Below are positions 1 to 9,669 of a stretch of 64,000 nt of DNA, in pieces. The position numbers were made by a program, and so were the translations under genes. The stretch is from assembly GCA_028710415.1 (NCBI GenBank), contig JAQTUE010000002.1, positions 124,001 through 188,000 of the forward strand, given 5' to 3'. Every line of letters starts with the position of its first letter. The first letter of the stretch is position 1. The notes under the pieces are model-generated. The model was not told the origin of the DNA, made no database searches, and saw only the letters and a program-made list of their open reading frames with translations. This DNA comes from Paludibacter sp. Lineage in GTDB: Bacteria > Bacteroidota > Bacteroidia > Bacteroidales > Paludibacteraceae.

Positions 1-2
1 CT

Positions 3-2366
3 CCACAACGTATGGATGTTATGAATTTGCCACAATATGCCCAAATGGTAAATGAATTTCACTCCATCGTAAACGGTACAACTCCGGTAGAGTTTTTAGA
101 TCCTTCCATATTAGGAAAAGGAACTGACTGGCAGAGCGAATTGTTCCATAATTCAGGCATGCAAAAACATCAGATAAGCGTGAGTGGCGGGAACGAAAAA
201 ACTACTTATTATTTATCGGGTGAATACCTGAAACAGGATGGTGTTGCAGCGGGATCGGGATTTGATCGTCTGGGCATGCGTATGAATGTGGATACAAAAC
301 CAAGAAAATGGCTTACGTTAGGTGCTAACGCCAGTTTCAACCAAACGTTCGAGAAACTGACCTCCAGTTCGGAAGATGTAATAACAAATGCGTTGCAACT
401 TACACCTCAAACTCCAATAAAGAATCTGGATGGGACTTATGGAGGAGGCGATCCAACAAAACCTGAAGATAAATTTGCTCCAGTAAATCCGGTTGCTATT
501 GCAAATTCTGTAACCAACAACAATACCCGGAGACAATTTAATGGTGGAACCAACCTGGCAATTGACATTTTGCCGGGTCTTACTTTCAGGACTTCGTTGA
601 ATGCAAATCTGAACACCCAGAATTCAATTTATTTTTCACCAAAGCAAAAAATCGGGTGGTATGATAAAGCATTGGCCAACATGTCGGATTATAATGGTGT
701 GGGCACCTATTGGAACTTAAATGAACTACTCCAATATGTCAAGACTTTTGGAAAGCATACTGTTGACTTAATGGTCAGCCACGAAGCACAGGAAAGCACC
801 TGGAAAAGCAATGCAGCCAATATCAACACTTTCCTGACCAATGATGTTATTGATGTAAGTGCCGGTGATCAAACCACAGCCGATTTGAATGGCAGCGGTC
901 ATAATTCATGGTCTATGGAATCGTACCTGGCCCGTTTTAATTACAATTATGCCGACAGGTATATTCTTTCAGCTTCTGTTCGTACAGATGGTTCGGCTAA
1001 TTTTGGTTCGGATAACCGATGGGGTTCTTTCCCTGCCATTTCGGGAGCCTGGAGAGTATCGAAAGAAAGCTGGTATCATGTGGACTTTATGAATGAATTC
1101 AAATTAAGACTTGAAACCGGAACAACCGGTAATCAGGGTGGTGGAGGAATTTATGCCTCCATGAATCCGGCTCCTTCAGCATGGGGTGTGGGATTTCTGC
1201 CAAGCAGATATCCAAATCCTAAATTGCAATGGGAATCGACATTAACCAACAACATTGGGTTTAACGCCAGTTTCTTTAATAACCGGATTCAACTGGAAGC
1301 AGATTATTACCATAAAGTGACCGATAACCTGATTATGCCTGCAGCATTACCTGCATTCATGGGTACGCGCGGAAATGGCGGACCTAATCCACCAACCGTT
1401 AACCTTGGATCTCTGCAAAACAATGGCTGGGCAATAAATTTAATTACAACGAATATCAATACCAAGAGCTTCAAATGGGAATCAAGTTTTAATATCTCAG
1501 GTTTTAAAACGAAGATCCTGAAGTTTAATAATGATGCAGCTACCATTGACCGTACTTCCTGGTGGATGAACAATTGGACACAACGTTCTGCTGTAGGCCA
1601 GGCACCCTGGTTGTTCTTAGGGTACAAGACCGAAGGGATTTTCCAATCGGTGGATGAAATTAATAACAGTGCCGTCCCGGTTGATGCAAAAGGTGTAAGG
1701 CTTACTACTGACCCTGCAAATGTTTGGGTGGGTGATGTAAAATACAAAGATATGAATGGTGATCACATTATCGATGTAAAGGATTTAACTTCGATAGGGA
1801 ATCCATGGCCGTTATTCTTTGGTGGATTTACAAATACATTTACTTACAAAGGATTTGAATTAAGTGTCCTGTTGACTTACTCCTACGGAAACAGCATATA
1901 CAATTATATGAAGATGACTGACTCAAATCCGCAACAGATTAATATCGGTCGTAATTTATTGAACAGTGCAGCCAATTATTCAAAACTGGCAACGGATGAA
2001 AATGGGATTACCTACATTACCAATCCATCGAGCAACCTGCCAAGAATATCGTATAGTAACAATGGCAATTGGACCAGGTTCTCAGATCGTTGGGTTGAAG
2101 ATGGATCGTTTATCAAGCTTAAGAATATTTCATTAGCCTATAACGTACCTAAAGCATTGATTTCAAAACAAAGTTTCATTAATGATATCAGGTTGATGGT
2201 AAGTGCCCAGAACTTATTCACACTGACCCATTATACCGGGTATGATCCTGAAGTGGGTGCTTATGTTGGAAACAATTCAGGAGCAGATAACCAGGCTATT
2301 GGTGTGGATAATGGACGTTATCCTTTGACTCCGGTTTATACGTTTAATATTACGGTTAACTTTTGA
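3..2366 (+). CDS. SusC-family TonB-dependent outer-membrane receptor, 5' truncated by the window edge
   Basis: This is the outer-membrane transporter that pulls oligosaccharides into the periplasm with energy from TonB. The frame is open from base 3 with no stop upstream, so the Met at 12 is internal. About 787 residues are visible. SusC proteins usually run about 1000 residues, so the signal peptide, carboxypeptidase-like domain and start of the plug are missing. Visible hallmarks are the MDVMNLPQYAQ stretch after the plug, repeated amphipathic beta strands (for example YILSASVRTDGSANFG) and a C-terminal strand ending in aromatic Phe (YTFNITVNF). A SusD gene follows 14 bases later, which defines the tandem pair that heads this mannan locus. 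Substrate specificity is inferred only from the downstream enzymes. Confidence 0.95.
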   Translation, partial: PQRMDVMNLPQYAQMVNEFHSIVNGTTPVEFLDPSILGKGTDWQSELFHNSGMQKHQISVSGGNEKTTYYLSGEYLKQDGVAAGSGFDRLGMRMNVDTKPRKWLTLGANASFNQTFEKLTSSSEDVITNALQLTPQTPIKNLDGTYGGGDPTKPEDKFAPVNPVAIANSVTNNNTRRQFNGGTNLAIDILPGLTFRTSLNANLNTQNSIYFSPKQKIGWYDKALANMSDYNGVGTYWNLNELLQYVKTFGKHTVDLMVSHEAQESTWKSNAANINTFLTNDVIDVSAGDQTTADLNGSGHNSWSMESYLARFNYNYADRYILSASVRTDGSANFGSDNRWGSFPAISGAWRVSKESWYHVDFMNEFKLRLETGTTGNQGGGGIYASMNPAPSAWGVGFLPSRYPNPKLQWESTLTNNIGFNASFFNNRIQLEADYYHKVTDNLIMPAALPAFMGTRGNGGPNPPTVNLGSLQNNGWAINLITTNINTKSFKWESSFNISGFKTKILKFNNDAATIDRTSWWMNNWTQRSAVGQAPWLFLGYKTEGIFQSVDEINNSAVPVDAKGVRLTTDPANVWVGDVKYKDMNGDHIIDVKDLTSIGNPWPLFFGGFTNTFTYKGFELSVLLTYSYGNSIYNYMKMTDSNPQQINIGRNLLNSAANYSKLATDENGITYITNPSSNLPRISYSNNGNWTRFSDRWVEDGSFIKLKNISLAYNVPKALISKQSFINDIRLMVSAQNLFTLTHYTGYDPEVGAYVGNNSGADNQAIGVDNGRYPLTPVYTFNITVNF

Positions 2367-2380
2367 TAATTCTATATAAT

Positions 2381-4075
2381 ATGAAGAACTTAAAATATAG
2401 TTGGATTGCAATACTGATTACAATCCTTATGTTACTGGGATGTTCACAGGATTTTTTGAACAGGCCACCGGTTGATGCCATTACAGATGCCAATTTTTAT
2501 AAAACCAATGATCAGGTATTGGCAGCCACATCGTTATTATATAACAGGGTTTGGTTTGATTATAATGACAAAGCCTCTTATGAAATCGGTGATTTCAGAG
2601 GTGGAGCTGCTTATGATCTGTATGGATCACTGGGTTATGTAAAATTTAATTTAACTGGAGACGATCCGGATATGAATGCCGGTTGGAGTGCCTTTTTCAC
2701 GGTTATCGGACAGTCGAACCTGGCTATCCAGAATATAAAGAGATATGCCGGAGCCCAGGTGACTGACCAGGTAAAAAAAGGAACTATTGCCGAAGCCAGG
2801 TTTATGAGGGCCTGTGCATACCGGAATCTGGTTATGTGTTGGGGTGAAGTGCCTATTATCGAAAACAATCAGGCCATCCTGACTGATACAACTGTTACTA
2901 GAAACACAATCAAAAGTATCTGGAAATTCCTGACAAATGAAATGAGGGCATGCGCTACCGACCTGCCGGATAATGGATTTCAGGTTGGCCGTGTTAACAA
3001 GTGGGCTGCCGAAGGAATGCTAGCTAGGTTTTACTTAACCCGTGCAGGCGTAGAGTCAGAAAACGGGGTAAGAAACCAACAGTTTTTAGATAGTGCCAAA
3101 TATTATTCCGACCGTGTAATTAAAATGAGCGGAAAATCACTATTGCCTGATTATGCCAGTTTGTTCAAATATCCATATGATAATAATGCAGAATCATTGT
3201 TTGAATTACAATGGGTATTCTCAACTATTTGGGGCGTTAGTAACTCAGCTCCTGCTTACCTTGCCTACAGCGGCGATATAGCAAATGGTGATGGTTGGGG
3301 AGGCGCTAAAGGGGCAACCTGGTGGATGCTTCAGAAATACGAGGGACTGGATCCGATTGGTACAACCGGTGATTCGCTTAAAGGCCGTACCATGGACCAA
3401 CGTCTGAAAGCTACATTTATGCTTCCGGGTGCAGTTTATCCTGAAATTACACAATCGATTAGTTTACCCGACGGAAAACCGGGAACCCAACGACTGGTTT
3501 ATCCGAATAATACGGCCGATGTCAGCATAGCCGGCATTAAAAAATATATCTGCGGTAAGGCAGCTGATATGAATGGCGAGGCATCCAGCCAGCATTATCC
3601 AAATGACACCTACATGTTACGATTGGCAGAAATGTATTTAATTTATGCAGAAGCTACTTTAGGAAATCAAACCTCAACAGCCGATGCTACAGCACTTGAT
3701 TATTTTAATAAAGTGCATACAAGAGCAGGATTGGGTGCTATCATTACCCCACTTACTTTTGATAATATATTCAATGAAAGAATGGTTGAGTTTTCAATGG
3801 AGGGTATGTGCTGGTATGATATCAGCAACCTGTTTTATTACAATCCTGCAAAAGCCCTTTCTATTCTGAATTCACAGGACAGAGGATTATTTGCCGTATA
3901 CGCTGATAAATTCCCTAGTCCAACACAATGGACTTTTGTAAAGACTTCGTGGGTTAAACCGGCTGACAGGATTATTACTGCTACTGATGGTAATTTCTAT
4001 CTCCCAATCCCTACTACTGAATTATCAGCAGCTCCAAGCTTACAGAGACCTGCCGTTGATTATTACAACAAGTAA
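2381..4075 (+). CDS. SusD/RagB-family glycan-binding outer-membrane lipoprotein
   Basis: SusD proteins form the lid over the SusC barrel and bind the glycan at the cell surface. This one has 564 residues, typical for the family. I chose the ATG at 2381. A TTG 18 bases upstream overlaps the susC stop, but only the ATG gives a compact lipoprotein signal with lipobox LLGC and Cys21. The N-terminal SQDFLNRPPVDAITDANFYKT stretch and the later RLAEMYLIYAEA helix are classic SusD features (TPR-like helices), as is the C-terminal YLPIPTTEL. Ligand-binding aromatics cannot be identified without a structure. It is co-transcribed with susC by position. Confidence 0.95.
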   Translation: MKNLKYSWIAILITILMLLGCSQDFLNRPPVDAITDANFYKTNDQVLAATSLLYNRVWFDYNDKASYEIGDFRGGAAYDLYGSLGYVKFNLTGDDPDMNAGWSAFFTVIGQSNLAIQNIKRYAGAQVTDQVKKGTIAEARFMRACAYRNLVMCWGEVPIIENNQAILTDTTVTRNTIKSIWKFLTNEMRACATDLPDNGFQVGRVNKWAAEGMLARFYLTRAGVESENGVRNQQFLDSAKYYSDRVIKMSGKSLLPDYASLFKYPYDNNAESLFELQWVFSTIWGVSNSAPAYLAYSGDIANGDGWGGAKGATWWMLQKYEGLDPIGTTGDSLKGRTMDQRLKATFMLPGAVYPEITQSISLPDGKPGTQRLVYPNNTADVSIAGIKKYICGKAADMNGEASSQHYPNDTYMLRLAEMYLIYAEATLGNQTSTADATALDYFNKVHTRAGLGAIITPLTFDNIFNERMVEFSMEGMCWYDISNLFYYNPAKALSILNSQDRGLFAVYADKFPSPTQWTFVKTSWVKPADRIITATDGNFYLPIPTTELSAAPSLQRPAVDYYNK

Positions 4076-4104
4076 CACTAATGTTTCAATTAAAACAAAA
4101 CACA

Positions 4105-5253
4105 ATGAAAAAGATATATAAATCAATGCCCGTTCTTCTTATAGCATTAGCTATACTGGGAGTATTTGCATCTTGCAACAAAGAAGATGTAAATAAGGGA
4201 ACGCCACAGATTACCTATGTGAGAATCACAAAGGCTAACGCTGCAGATTCGTTAATAGTCAGTGCAGGGCAAGGACAACTCATTGCCATTATCGGGGATA
4301 ATTTGCAGGATGCCAGGGAAGTATGGTTTAATGACCGTCAGGCTTCATTAACACCAACCTATATTTCTAAAAATTCCATTCTTGTCAGTGTACCTACAAT
4401 CGTACCGGTACAAATAAACAACAAACTAAAGATTATTTTTAGCAGTGGAGATTCACTGTTATATGATTTTAGTGTTAAGATCAATAAACCGGAAATCACC
4501 AGCATGGATTGTGAATACGTACTGGATGGAAAAGTAGCGACTTTGCGTGGTAATTATTTTTACCTGCCTCTTACAGTAACTTTCCCGGGAGATGTACAAG
4601 GTACGAATGTTTCTGTTGATGAAACTAACAAGATCCTTACAGTCACTGTACCTGCCGGAACAACCCCCGGACAGATTACGGTTACTTCCAATTTTGGAAC
4701 TTCAAAATCAGACTTTTGGTTTAAAGATAACCGTAATATATTTATAAGCAGTGACCCTTACCAGGGATGGTGGAATGCCTCCTTTGTAGTAAACAGCCCG
4801 GGAACAGCTGATGTACCAGCCATCAATGGAAATTATATCCGGATTATTAAAATCCTGGGTGCATGGGGTTGGCAGGAAATAGCAGGAGGGCCGGCAAATA
4901 CCATGTTGCCCCAAAGCCAGAAAATACCTGATGATGCTATTCTTAATCCATCATTGTATAACTTTAAATTTGAAGTATGTACTACCAAACCTTATAACGG
5001 AAGCGGTATATTATTTACAGTGGGTACCCAGGATGGGGATCATGGAAATTATAACTGGGCACCACCTTATGACACAAAAGGCCAATGGCAAACAGTTGTT
5101 ATTCCTTATGATGAAGTTGTAAAAGCCTATACCGTAAAACCAACTGTAAATCATGATGGTTATTGGGCCAGGGTAGTATTCCAGGGACCTACAGGACTTG
5201 ATTGCGATATGTCATTTGACAATTTCAGGGTTGTACCAAAGGTTAGCCAATAA
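4105..5253 (+). CDS. Surface glycan-binding lipoprotein (IPT/TIG type, SusE/F position)
   Basis: The gene follows susD by 29 bases and has the position and layout of a surface glycan-binding protein. The ATG at 4105 gives a 382-residue protein with signal peptide and lipobox at Cys24 (GVFASC). An in-frame ATG at 4081 would put hydrophilic residues before the signal and is less likely. Residues about 35-205 look like two IPT/TIG-type immunoglobulin domains (for example GQGQLIAIIGDNLQDAREVWF). The C-terminal half is rich in aromatics (DPYQGWWNASF, GAWGWQEIAGG) and ends with DMSFDNFRVV, as in the C-terminal beta-sandwich of SGBP-B proteins. No catalytic motif is seen. The role is glycan capture, here probably mannan or glucomannan by context. 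Confidence 0.85.
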   Translation: MKKIYKSMPVLLIALAILGVFASCNKEDVNKGTPQITYVRITKANAADSLIVSAGQGQLIAIIGDNLQDAREVWFNDRQASLTPTYISKNSILVSVPTIVPVQINNKLKIIFSSGDSLLYDFSVKINKPEITSMDCEYVLDGKVATLRGNYFYLPLTVTFPGDVQGTNVSVDETNKILTVTVPAGTTPGQITVTSNFGTSKSDFWFKDNRNIFISSDPYQGWWNASFVVNSPGTADVPAINGNYIRIIKILGAWGWQEIAGGPANTMLPQSQKIPDDAILNPSLYNFKFEVCTTKPYNGSGILFTVGTQDGDHGNYNWAPPYDTKGQWQTVVIPYDEVVKAYTVKPTVNHDGYWARVVFQGPTGLDCDMSFDNFRVVPKVSQ

Positions 5254-5510
5254 ATAAAACAGAATCTAAATTTTTTGTAACCAATGATATACAATATATA
5301 AGGTTCAGAATTCAGCAGGTTGATACTATAGTAGTGACTATAATTCTTATCCACAATTGATAATCAGGATATATCGGGGTCATAATCCGGAATTAAATCA
5401 ACTAATCGCATTGAACCAGAATGTAAATTCATGTTGTATTTAACGAATAGTTATAAACAAATTTGTCTACTCTTGTAACAGAGAGTAGACATACTAAAAA
5501 AAACACCAAT

Positions 5511-7637
5511 ATGAGATATAAATTTAATAAAATCCTTACTGCAAGTTTATTTGCTTGCTTAATACTGGGAAGTTTCGTTTTCAATTCCTGTAAGAAGGAA
5601 GACGAAGTCAGTATTATTAAACTCACTGCTTTTGGTCCTTCACCTGCTTTGCGGGGAGGTGAATTGAAATTCCTTGGTACTTCGCTTGATCAGGTAACAT
5701 CGATTGTTCTGCCTGAAGGCCTTGAAGTAACTGAGATTACGAAAACAAGTCCAACAGAGATCTCCATTCTGATTCCTCAGACGGCAAAACCGGGTGTAGT
5801 GGTATTGAAAACCCCACAGGGTGATATTACCACCAAAACTCCGCTGACATTCAGTGAGCCCATTGTGATTGAATCGTTTGCGCCAACTACTGTCAAAGCA
5901 GGGGATGTACTGACAATAAACGGGGATTATCTGAATCTGATAGCTTCAGTAACATTCAAAACCGGTGTCGTTGTAGACAGTTCAAAATTTGTAAGTAAGA
6001 GCCGTAAGAAAATTGAAGTAAGAATCCCGGTAGAAGCACAAACGGGAAAATTCATACTGTCGAATGGTGCTAAAACGCCTATATTGGTTTCTACGCTAAC
6101 TGATCTGATCGTTACCTTGCCAACAATAACAAGCCTGGCTCCTAATCCGGTTAAACCAGAAACAGCGTTAACCATTACCGGAACGAATTTCCAGTTGGTA
6201 AAATCAATAAGTTTCACGGGCTCAACAGCTATTACCGATTTTACTGTCAATACAGACAAAACGGCTATTACCGTAACTGTTCCTAAAAATGTAAAAGAAG
6301 GTACCATTAAGCTGACTACATTATCCTCGGTTGATGTTGAATCAACTTTGCCTCTTAATCTGATATCACCTGTGATTAGTTCGGTAGCTCCTATGCTTGT
6401 TAAGAATGGAGCCACATTGACCATCACTGGTACAAATCTTGATTTGGCCACTAAGGTTACTTTCGGTGGAAACGTGGATGGAGTAGTTGTTTCACAATCG
6501 GCTACAAAAATTGATGTTACAGTTCCAATGACAGCCGTGGATGGAACCGTCGTGTTGAGCACCAATTCCGGCAAGACAGCACAGAGTGCTGCCATTACGC
6601 TTGTTAAACCTACATTCACATCATTTGCACCGTTGTCATTGGTAGCAGGGGACAATGTAACCATTAACGGGACTGATCTTGATTTAATTAAAAAGGTACT
6701 TTTTGCATCAGGATTAAGTGTAAATGTTACTCCGTCATCTGCAACTTCATTTACTGTGGCTGTTCCAATGGCTGCTGTAGATGGTAAAATTACGCTGGTT
6801 ACCAGCAATGGAACTGAAATCACTTCATCAAGTACTTTAGCTGTAATCTCGCCTAATAAACCTGTTATTACTGCCATTACTCCGTCAGTGAAACCAGGTA
6901 AAATGATGACCATTACAGGAACAAAATTAAATCTTGTTGAATCGGTTTATTTCCAGAATAATTTAAAAGCAGTGCTTTATGGTGTACGTACAGAAACTTC
7001 AATTGAAGTCTATGTTCCTGAAACAGCAAAAGCAGGTGTTGTAACACTAACATTAAATGCTTTTGATGGAACAGCCGTTGTATCACCTACTTTCACGGTT
7101 ACAGGCACTGATCCTGTTTTAGATCCATCATTGATGATTTATAGCTTTGATGCCGGATGGTCAGGATTTACCTGGGATGGTGTCGGTGGTTTAGGAACAT
7201 TGCCTGATGGAGTTGATGGAACCAATCATTACTACCAGGCAACTCCTTGGGATGCATCTAAATACTGGTTGTTTGCCAACAATTACCTTTCATATCCATC
7301 TGTAACACAAGCAGACCATGTTGTGAAAATGGATGTACGTTTACGTAAGGATGTTACCGGTAATGCTGAAATCCGTCTTATGCTAGGTGGTAAAGCTGTA
7401 AATATACTAAGCTATATAAAAGTCGGCGATACCTTTACAACAGGCGGCGAATGGAAAACAATTACAATTCCATTGTCTGTATTTGGTGCTGCCGGATTGG
7501 CAGACCCAACACCGGTAAAAGGTGGAGAATGGGGAATGACCATGTGGGGTAACGGACTGGATTTCTCAGGTTTCTGTATCGACAATATCAGGTATGAAAA
7601 AACAACTGCTCCTGCAGGTGTTTATGGATTGTATTGA
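5511..7637 (+). CDS. Surface glycan-binding lipoprotein with about six tandem IPT/TIG domains
   Basis: This 708-residue lipoprotein (lipobox VFNSC, Cys27) starts at the ATG at 5511. A TTG at 5463 would prepend 16 polar residues before the signal peptide. Six tandem repeats of about 85-90 residues can be traced by a recurring core: APTTVKAGDVLTINGDYL, APNPVKPETALTITGTNF, APMLVKNGATLTITGTNL, APLSLVAGDNVTINGTDL, TPSVKPGKMMTITGTKL and a more diverged first copy (SPALRGGELKFLGTSL). They are IPT/TIG Ig folds that act as a spacer arm. The last 170 residues or so form a Trp/Tyr-rich beta-sandwich ending in GFCIDNIRYEK, the likely glycan-binding module. A 257-base gap separates it from the preceding gene and an imperfect terminator hairpin follows it. 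Confidence 0.85.
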   Translation: MRYKFNKILTASLFACLILGSFVFNSCKKEDEVSIIKLTAFGPSPALRGGELKFLGTSLDQVTSIVLPEGLEVTEITKTSPTEISILIPQTAKPGVVVLKTPQGDITTKTPLTFSEPIVIESFAPTTVKAGDVLTINGDYLNLIASVTFKTGVVVDSSKFVSKSRKKIEVRIPVEAQTGKFILSNGAKTPILVSTLTDLIVTLPTITSLAPNPVKPETALTITGTNFQLVKSISFTGSTAITDFTVNTDKTAITVTVPKNVKEGTIKLTTLSSVDVESTLPLNLISPVISSVAPMLVKNGATLTITGTNLDLATKVTFGGNVDGVVVSQSATKIDVTVPMTAVDGTVVLSTNSGKTAQSAAITLVKPTFTSFAPLSLVAGDNVTINGTDLDLIKKVLFASGLSVNVTPSSATSFTVAVPMAAVDGKITLVTSNGTEITSSSTLAVISPNKPVITAITPSVKPGKMMTITGTKLNLVESVYFQNNLKAVLYGVRTETSIEVYVPETAKAGVVTLTLNAFDGTAVVSPTFTVTGTDPVLDPSLMIYSFDAGWSGFTWDGVGGLGTLPDGVDGTNHYYQATPWDASKYWLFANNYLSYPSVTQADHVVKMDVRLRKDVTGNAEIRLMLGGKAVNILSYIKVGDTFTTGGEWKTITIPLSVFGAAGLADPTPVKGGEWGMTMWGNGLDFSGFCIDNIRYEKTTAPAGVYGLY

Positions 7638-7655
7638 AAATTAGATTGTTGAAAT

Positions 7656-7690
7656 GGGGGAGAAGTTCTCAGGAACAACTCCCCTTTTTT
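7656..7690 (+). terminator. Imperfect hairpin plus T-run inside the mannan locus
   Basis: A G-rich arm (GGGGAGAAGTTC) pairs with GAACAACTCCCC, with two mismatches, and is followed at once by TTTTTT. It sits 19 bases after the second glycan-binding protein gene. Its shape suggests partial termination, which would give higher expression of the binding and transport genes than of the enzymes downstream. Confidence 0.55.
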
Positions 7691-7778
7691 GTTCAAATAA
7701 CAAAGTCTTTTAAAAGATTTGTTGTTGAATTAGGTAAATAAGCCCTTTAAAAGCGGGTAGATAGTCAAAAAATATTGT

Positions 7779-9500
7779 ATGCTCAAAAGAATCAAATTTT
7801 ATATATTCGTACTTCCCTTGGTTGCATTGTCAATATGTTCATGCAAATCAGAAGAGGTAGTTGATAAGGCTATCCCGGTTTTAGTTACGAGTAACCCTGT
7901 TGATGGAGCAGCATCGGTCGATGTAAATACTACAGTTTCAATCCAATTTTCAGAAAAAATAATTTTGGCTACCAATGCAAATATCAAATTAAACGGGGTA
8001 GTTGTATCTGTATCGGTCAATTCCAATGAGCTTATTATTAATGCAGTACTTAAACCTTCTACAAGTTACAAATTAGTAATACCCGAAACTGCTATTAAAA
8101 ATGCCACCGGGAATTTTGCAAAAGAAATTACACTGAATTTTACCACGAATCAGTCAGTGTTGGTCGAAACAACTGTGTACGAAGCTGAAAATGCAACCTT
8201 GACGACCGATGCATCTGTAAGCACTTCATTAGCCGGTTATACCGGAACAGGATTTGTAAATACCAATGGCGGTAATGTGACTTTTACTATTCAGGCAGCA
8301 CAAGCCGGATATTATGATGTTACACTACGCTATTCTACTTCCAATTCTAAAAAATCGAATGATCTGTATATTGACGGCAACAAAATTGTAACATTGGATT
8401 TTAGTGCTGTTAATTCATGGACTACTCTTGCCGCAGGAAGATTAAAACTTTCAGATGGAACACATACTTTATCCATTGTAAAAAACTGGGGTTGGATGCA
8501 ACTTGATAATATATCGGTGACTTATTCTGGAACTACTCTCCCGGCATTTAATATCGTTCCCTCACTGGTGACTCCAAACCCCACCCGGGAAGCAGTTAAC
8601 CTATACAATTTTCTAAAAGCAAGTTTCGGAACAAAAGTACTTTCGGGTACCACCTCAAATAATAATAACAGCAATGATGAAGCCACATGGGTATTTCAAC
8701 AAACCGGTAAATGGCCTGCATTGGTGTGTTTTGATTTTATAAATCATCCCTGGGTAAATCAGAATTGGGTTGATTATGCTGCTCCGCTCAGAAATGGTAA
8801 AGAATACTGGTATAACAATGGTATCATAAACCTGATGTGGCACTGGCGAGATCCGTTATCAGTGAATAAATCGGGAGCGGTTTATACGGCTGATACAAAA
8901 TTTGATGTCACTAAAGTGACTGATCCATCTTCGGCGGAATACAAAGCAATGATTGCAGATATTGATTTAATTTCCACTTATTTGCAGCAATTTAAAGATG
9001 CTAACATCCCTGTCATCTGGAGACCGCTGCATGAAGCTTTCGGTGGTTGGTTCTGGTGGGGAGCAAAAGGCGCCGAGCCCTGCAAGGCGTTATGGAAATT
9101 GATGTATGACCGGATGGTGAATGTACATGGATTAAACAACCTGATTTGGGTATGGACGACCGATGTATCCAGTGAAGCCCTGAACTGGTATCCCGGTGAT
9201 AATTATGTTGACATTGTGGGAATGGATATCTATCCGGGAGACAACCAGCATGGTTCACAGTATTTCTCATTCAATAAAGTGAAAGAGTTATTTGGAGGCA
9301 AAAAACTGATCACGTTAAGCGAATGTGGATCGGCACCCGATCCGGGCTTAATGAAAGAAAACGGGGATATGTGGTCGTGGTTTATGCCCTGGTGTGGCGA
9401 TTATACCCGGTTAGACAAAAATAATGGTCCAGCCTGGTGGACTAAATATTTTACATATGACTTTGTTATAACCCGTGATAAAATGCCTGGATTGAAGTAG
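7779..9500 (+). CDS. Cell-surface GH26 beta-mannanase with Ig-like and CBM domains (lipoprotein)
   Basis: This endo-beta-1,4-mannanase is probably anchored on the cell surface. The 573 residues begin with a lipoprotein signal (SICSC, Cys22). An SbsA-like Ig domain (about 32-128, SNPVDGAASVDVNTTVSIQF) follows. Then comes a CBM6/35-like beta-sandwich (about 135-255, YEAENATLT to GWMQLDNISV), as often seen on mannanases, and a GH26 catalytic domain (about 265-573). The acid/base Glu is E419 in WRPLHEAFGGWFWWG and the nucleophile Glu is E515 in LITLSECGSAPD. Family and mannanase activity are well supported by the HE-x-x-GGWFWWG signature. Position right behind the SusCD and SGBP genes fits the first attack on the polymer. 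Confidence 0.92.
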   Translation: MLKRIKFYIFVLPLVALSICSCKSEEVVDKAIPVLVTSNPVDGAASVDVNTTVSIQFSEKIILATNANIKLNGVVVSVSVNSNELIINAVLKPSTSYKLVIPETAIKNATGNFAKEITLNFTTNQSVLVETTVYEAENATLTTDASVSTSLAGYTGTGFVNTNGGNVTFTIQAAQAGYYDVTLRYSTSNSKKSNDLYIDGNKIVTLDFSAVNSWTTLAAGRLKLSDGTHTLSIVKNWGWMQLDNISVTYSGTTLPAFNIVPSLVTPNPTREAVNLYNFLKASFGTKVLSGTTSNNNNSNDEATWVFQQTGKWPALVCFDFINHPWVNQNWVDYAAPLRNGKEYWYNNGIINLMWHWRDPLSVNKSGAVYTADTKFDVTKVTDPSSAEYKAMIADIDLISTYLQQFKDANIPVIWRPLHEAFGGWFWWGAKGAEPCKALWKLMYDRMVNVHGLNNLIWVWTTDVSSEALNWYPGDNYVDIVGMDIYPGDNQHGSQYFSFNKVKELFGGKKLITLSECGSAPDPGLMKENGDMWSWFMPWCGDYTRLDKNNGPAWWTKYFTYDFVITRDKMPGLK

Positions 9501-9503
9501 GGG

Positions 9504-9606
9504 ATTGGTTGTTTAGTTGATTAGTTAATTAGTTAATTGGTTAATTAATTGGTTGATTGGTTGATTAGTTAATTGGTTGATTAAGTTGATTGGTTAAATT
9601 AGTTGA
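9504..9606. repeat. Degenerate TTGGTTGATTAGTTAA direct repeats
   Basis: About 100 bases built almost only from G, T and A in permutations of GGTTGATT, AGTTAATT and GGTTAATT. They begin 4 bases after the GH26 stop codon and end just before the acetylesterase leader. The same repeat appears on the other strand at 41394-41462. No coding potential. Confidence 0.8.
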
Positions 9607-9669
9607 GTTTAGAGTTTAATATAGGTTTTAAAGTCAAAATTGATAAAGAAATAAAATATAAAACATACA

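Noticed and set aside
2363..2380. TTG start of susD overlapping the susC stop
   Set aside because: The ATG at 2381 gives a normal lipoprotein signal peptide. The same logic was applied to the alternative starts at 4081, 5463, 11090, 19620, 33107, 43342 and 54121.
5927..6913. A 328-codon open frame on the - strand
   Set aside because: It lies wholly inside the TIG-repeat lipoprotein gene on the + strand. Its low-complexity Val/Thr/Ser composition mirrors the antisense of repeated codons. It has no start context or family resemblance.
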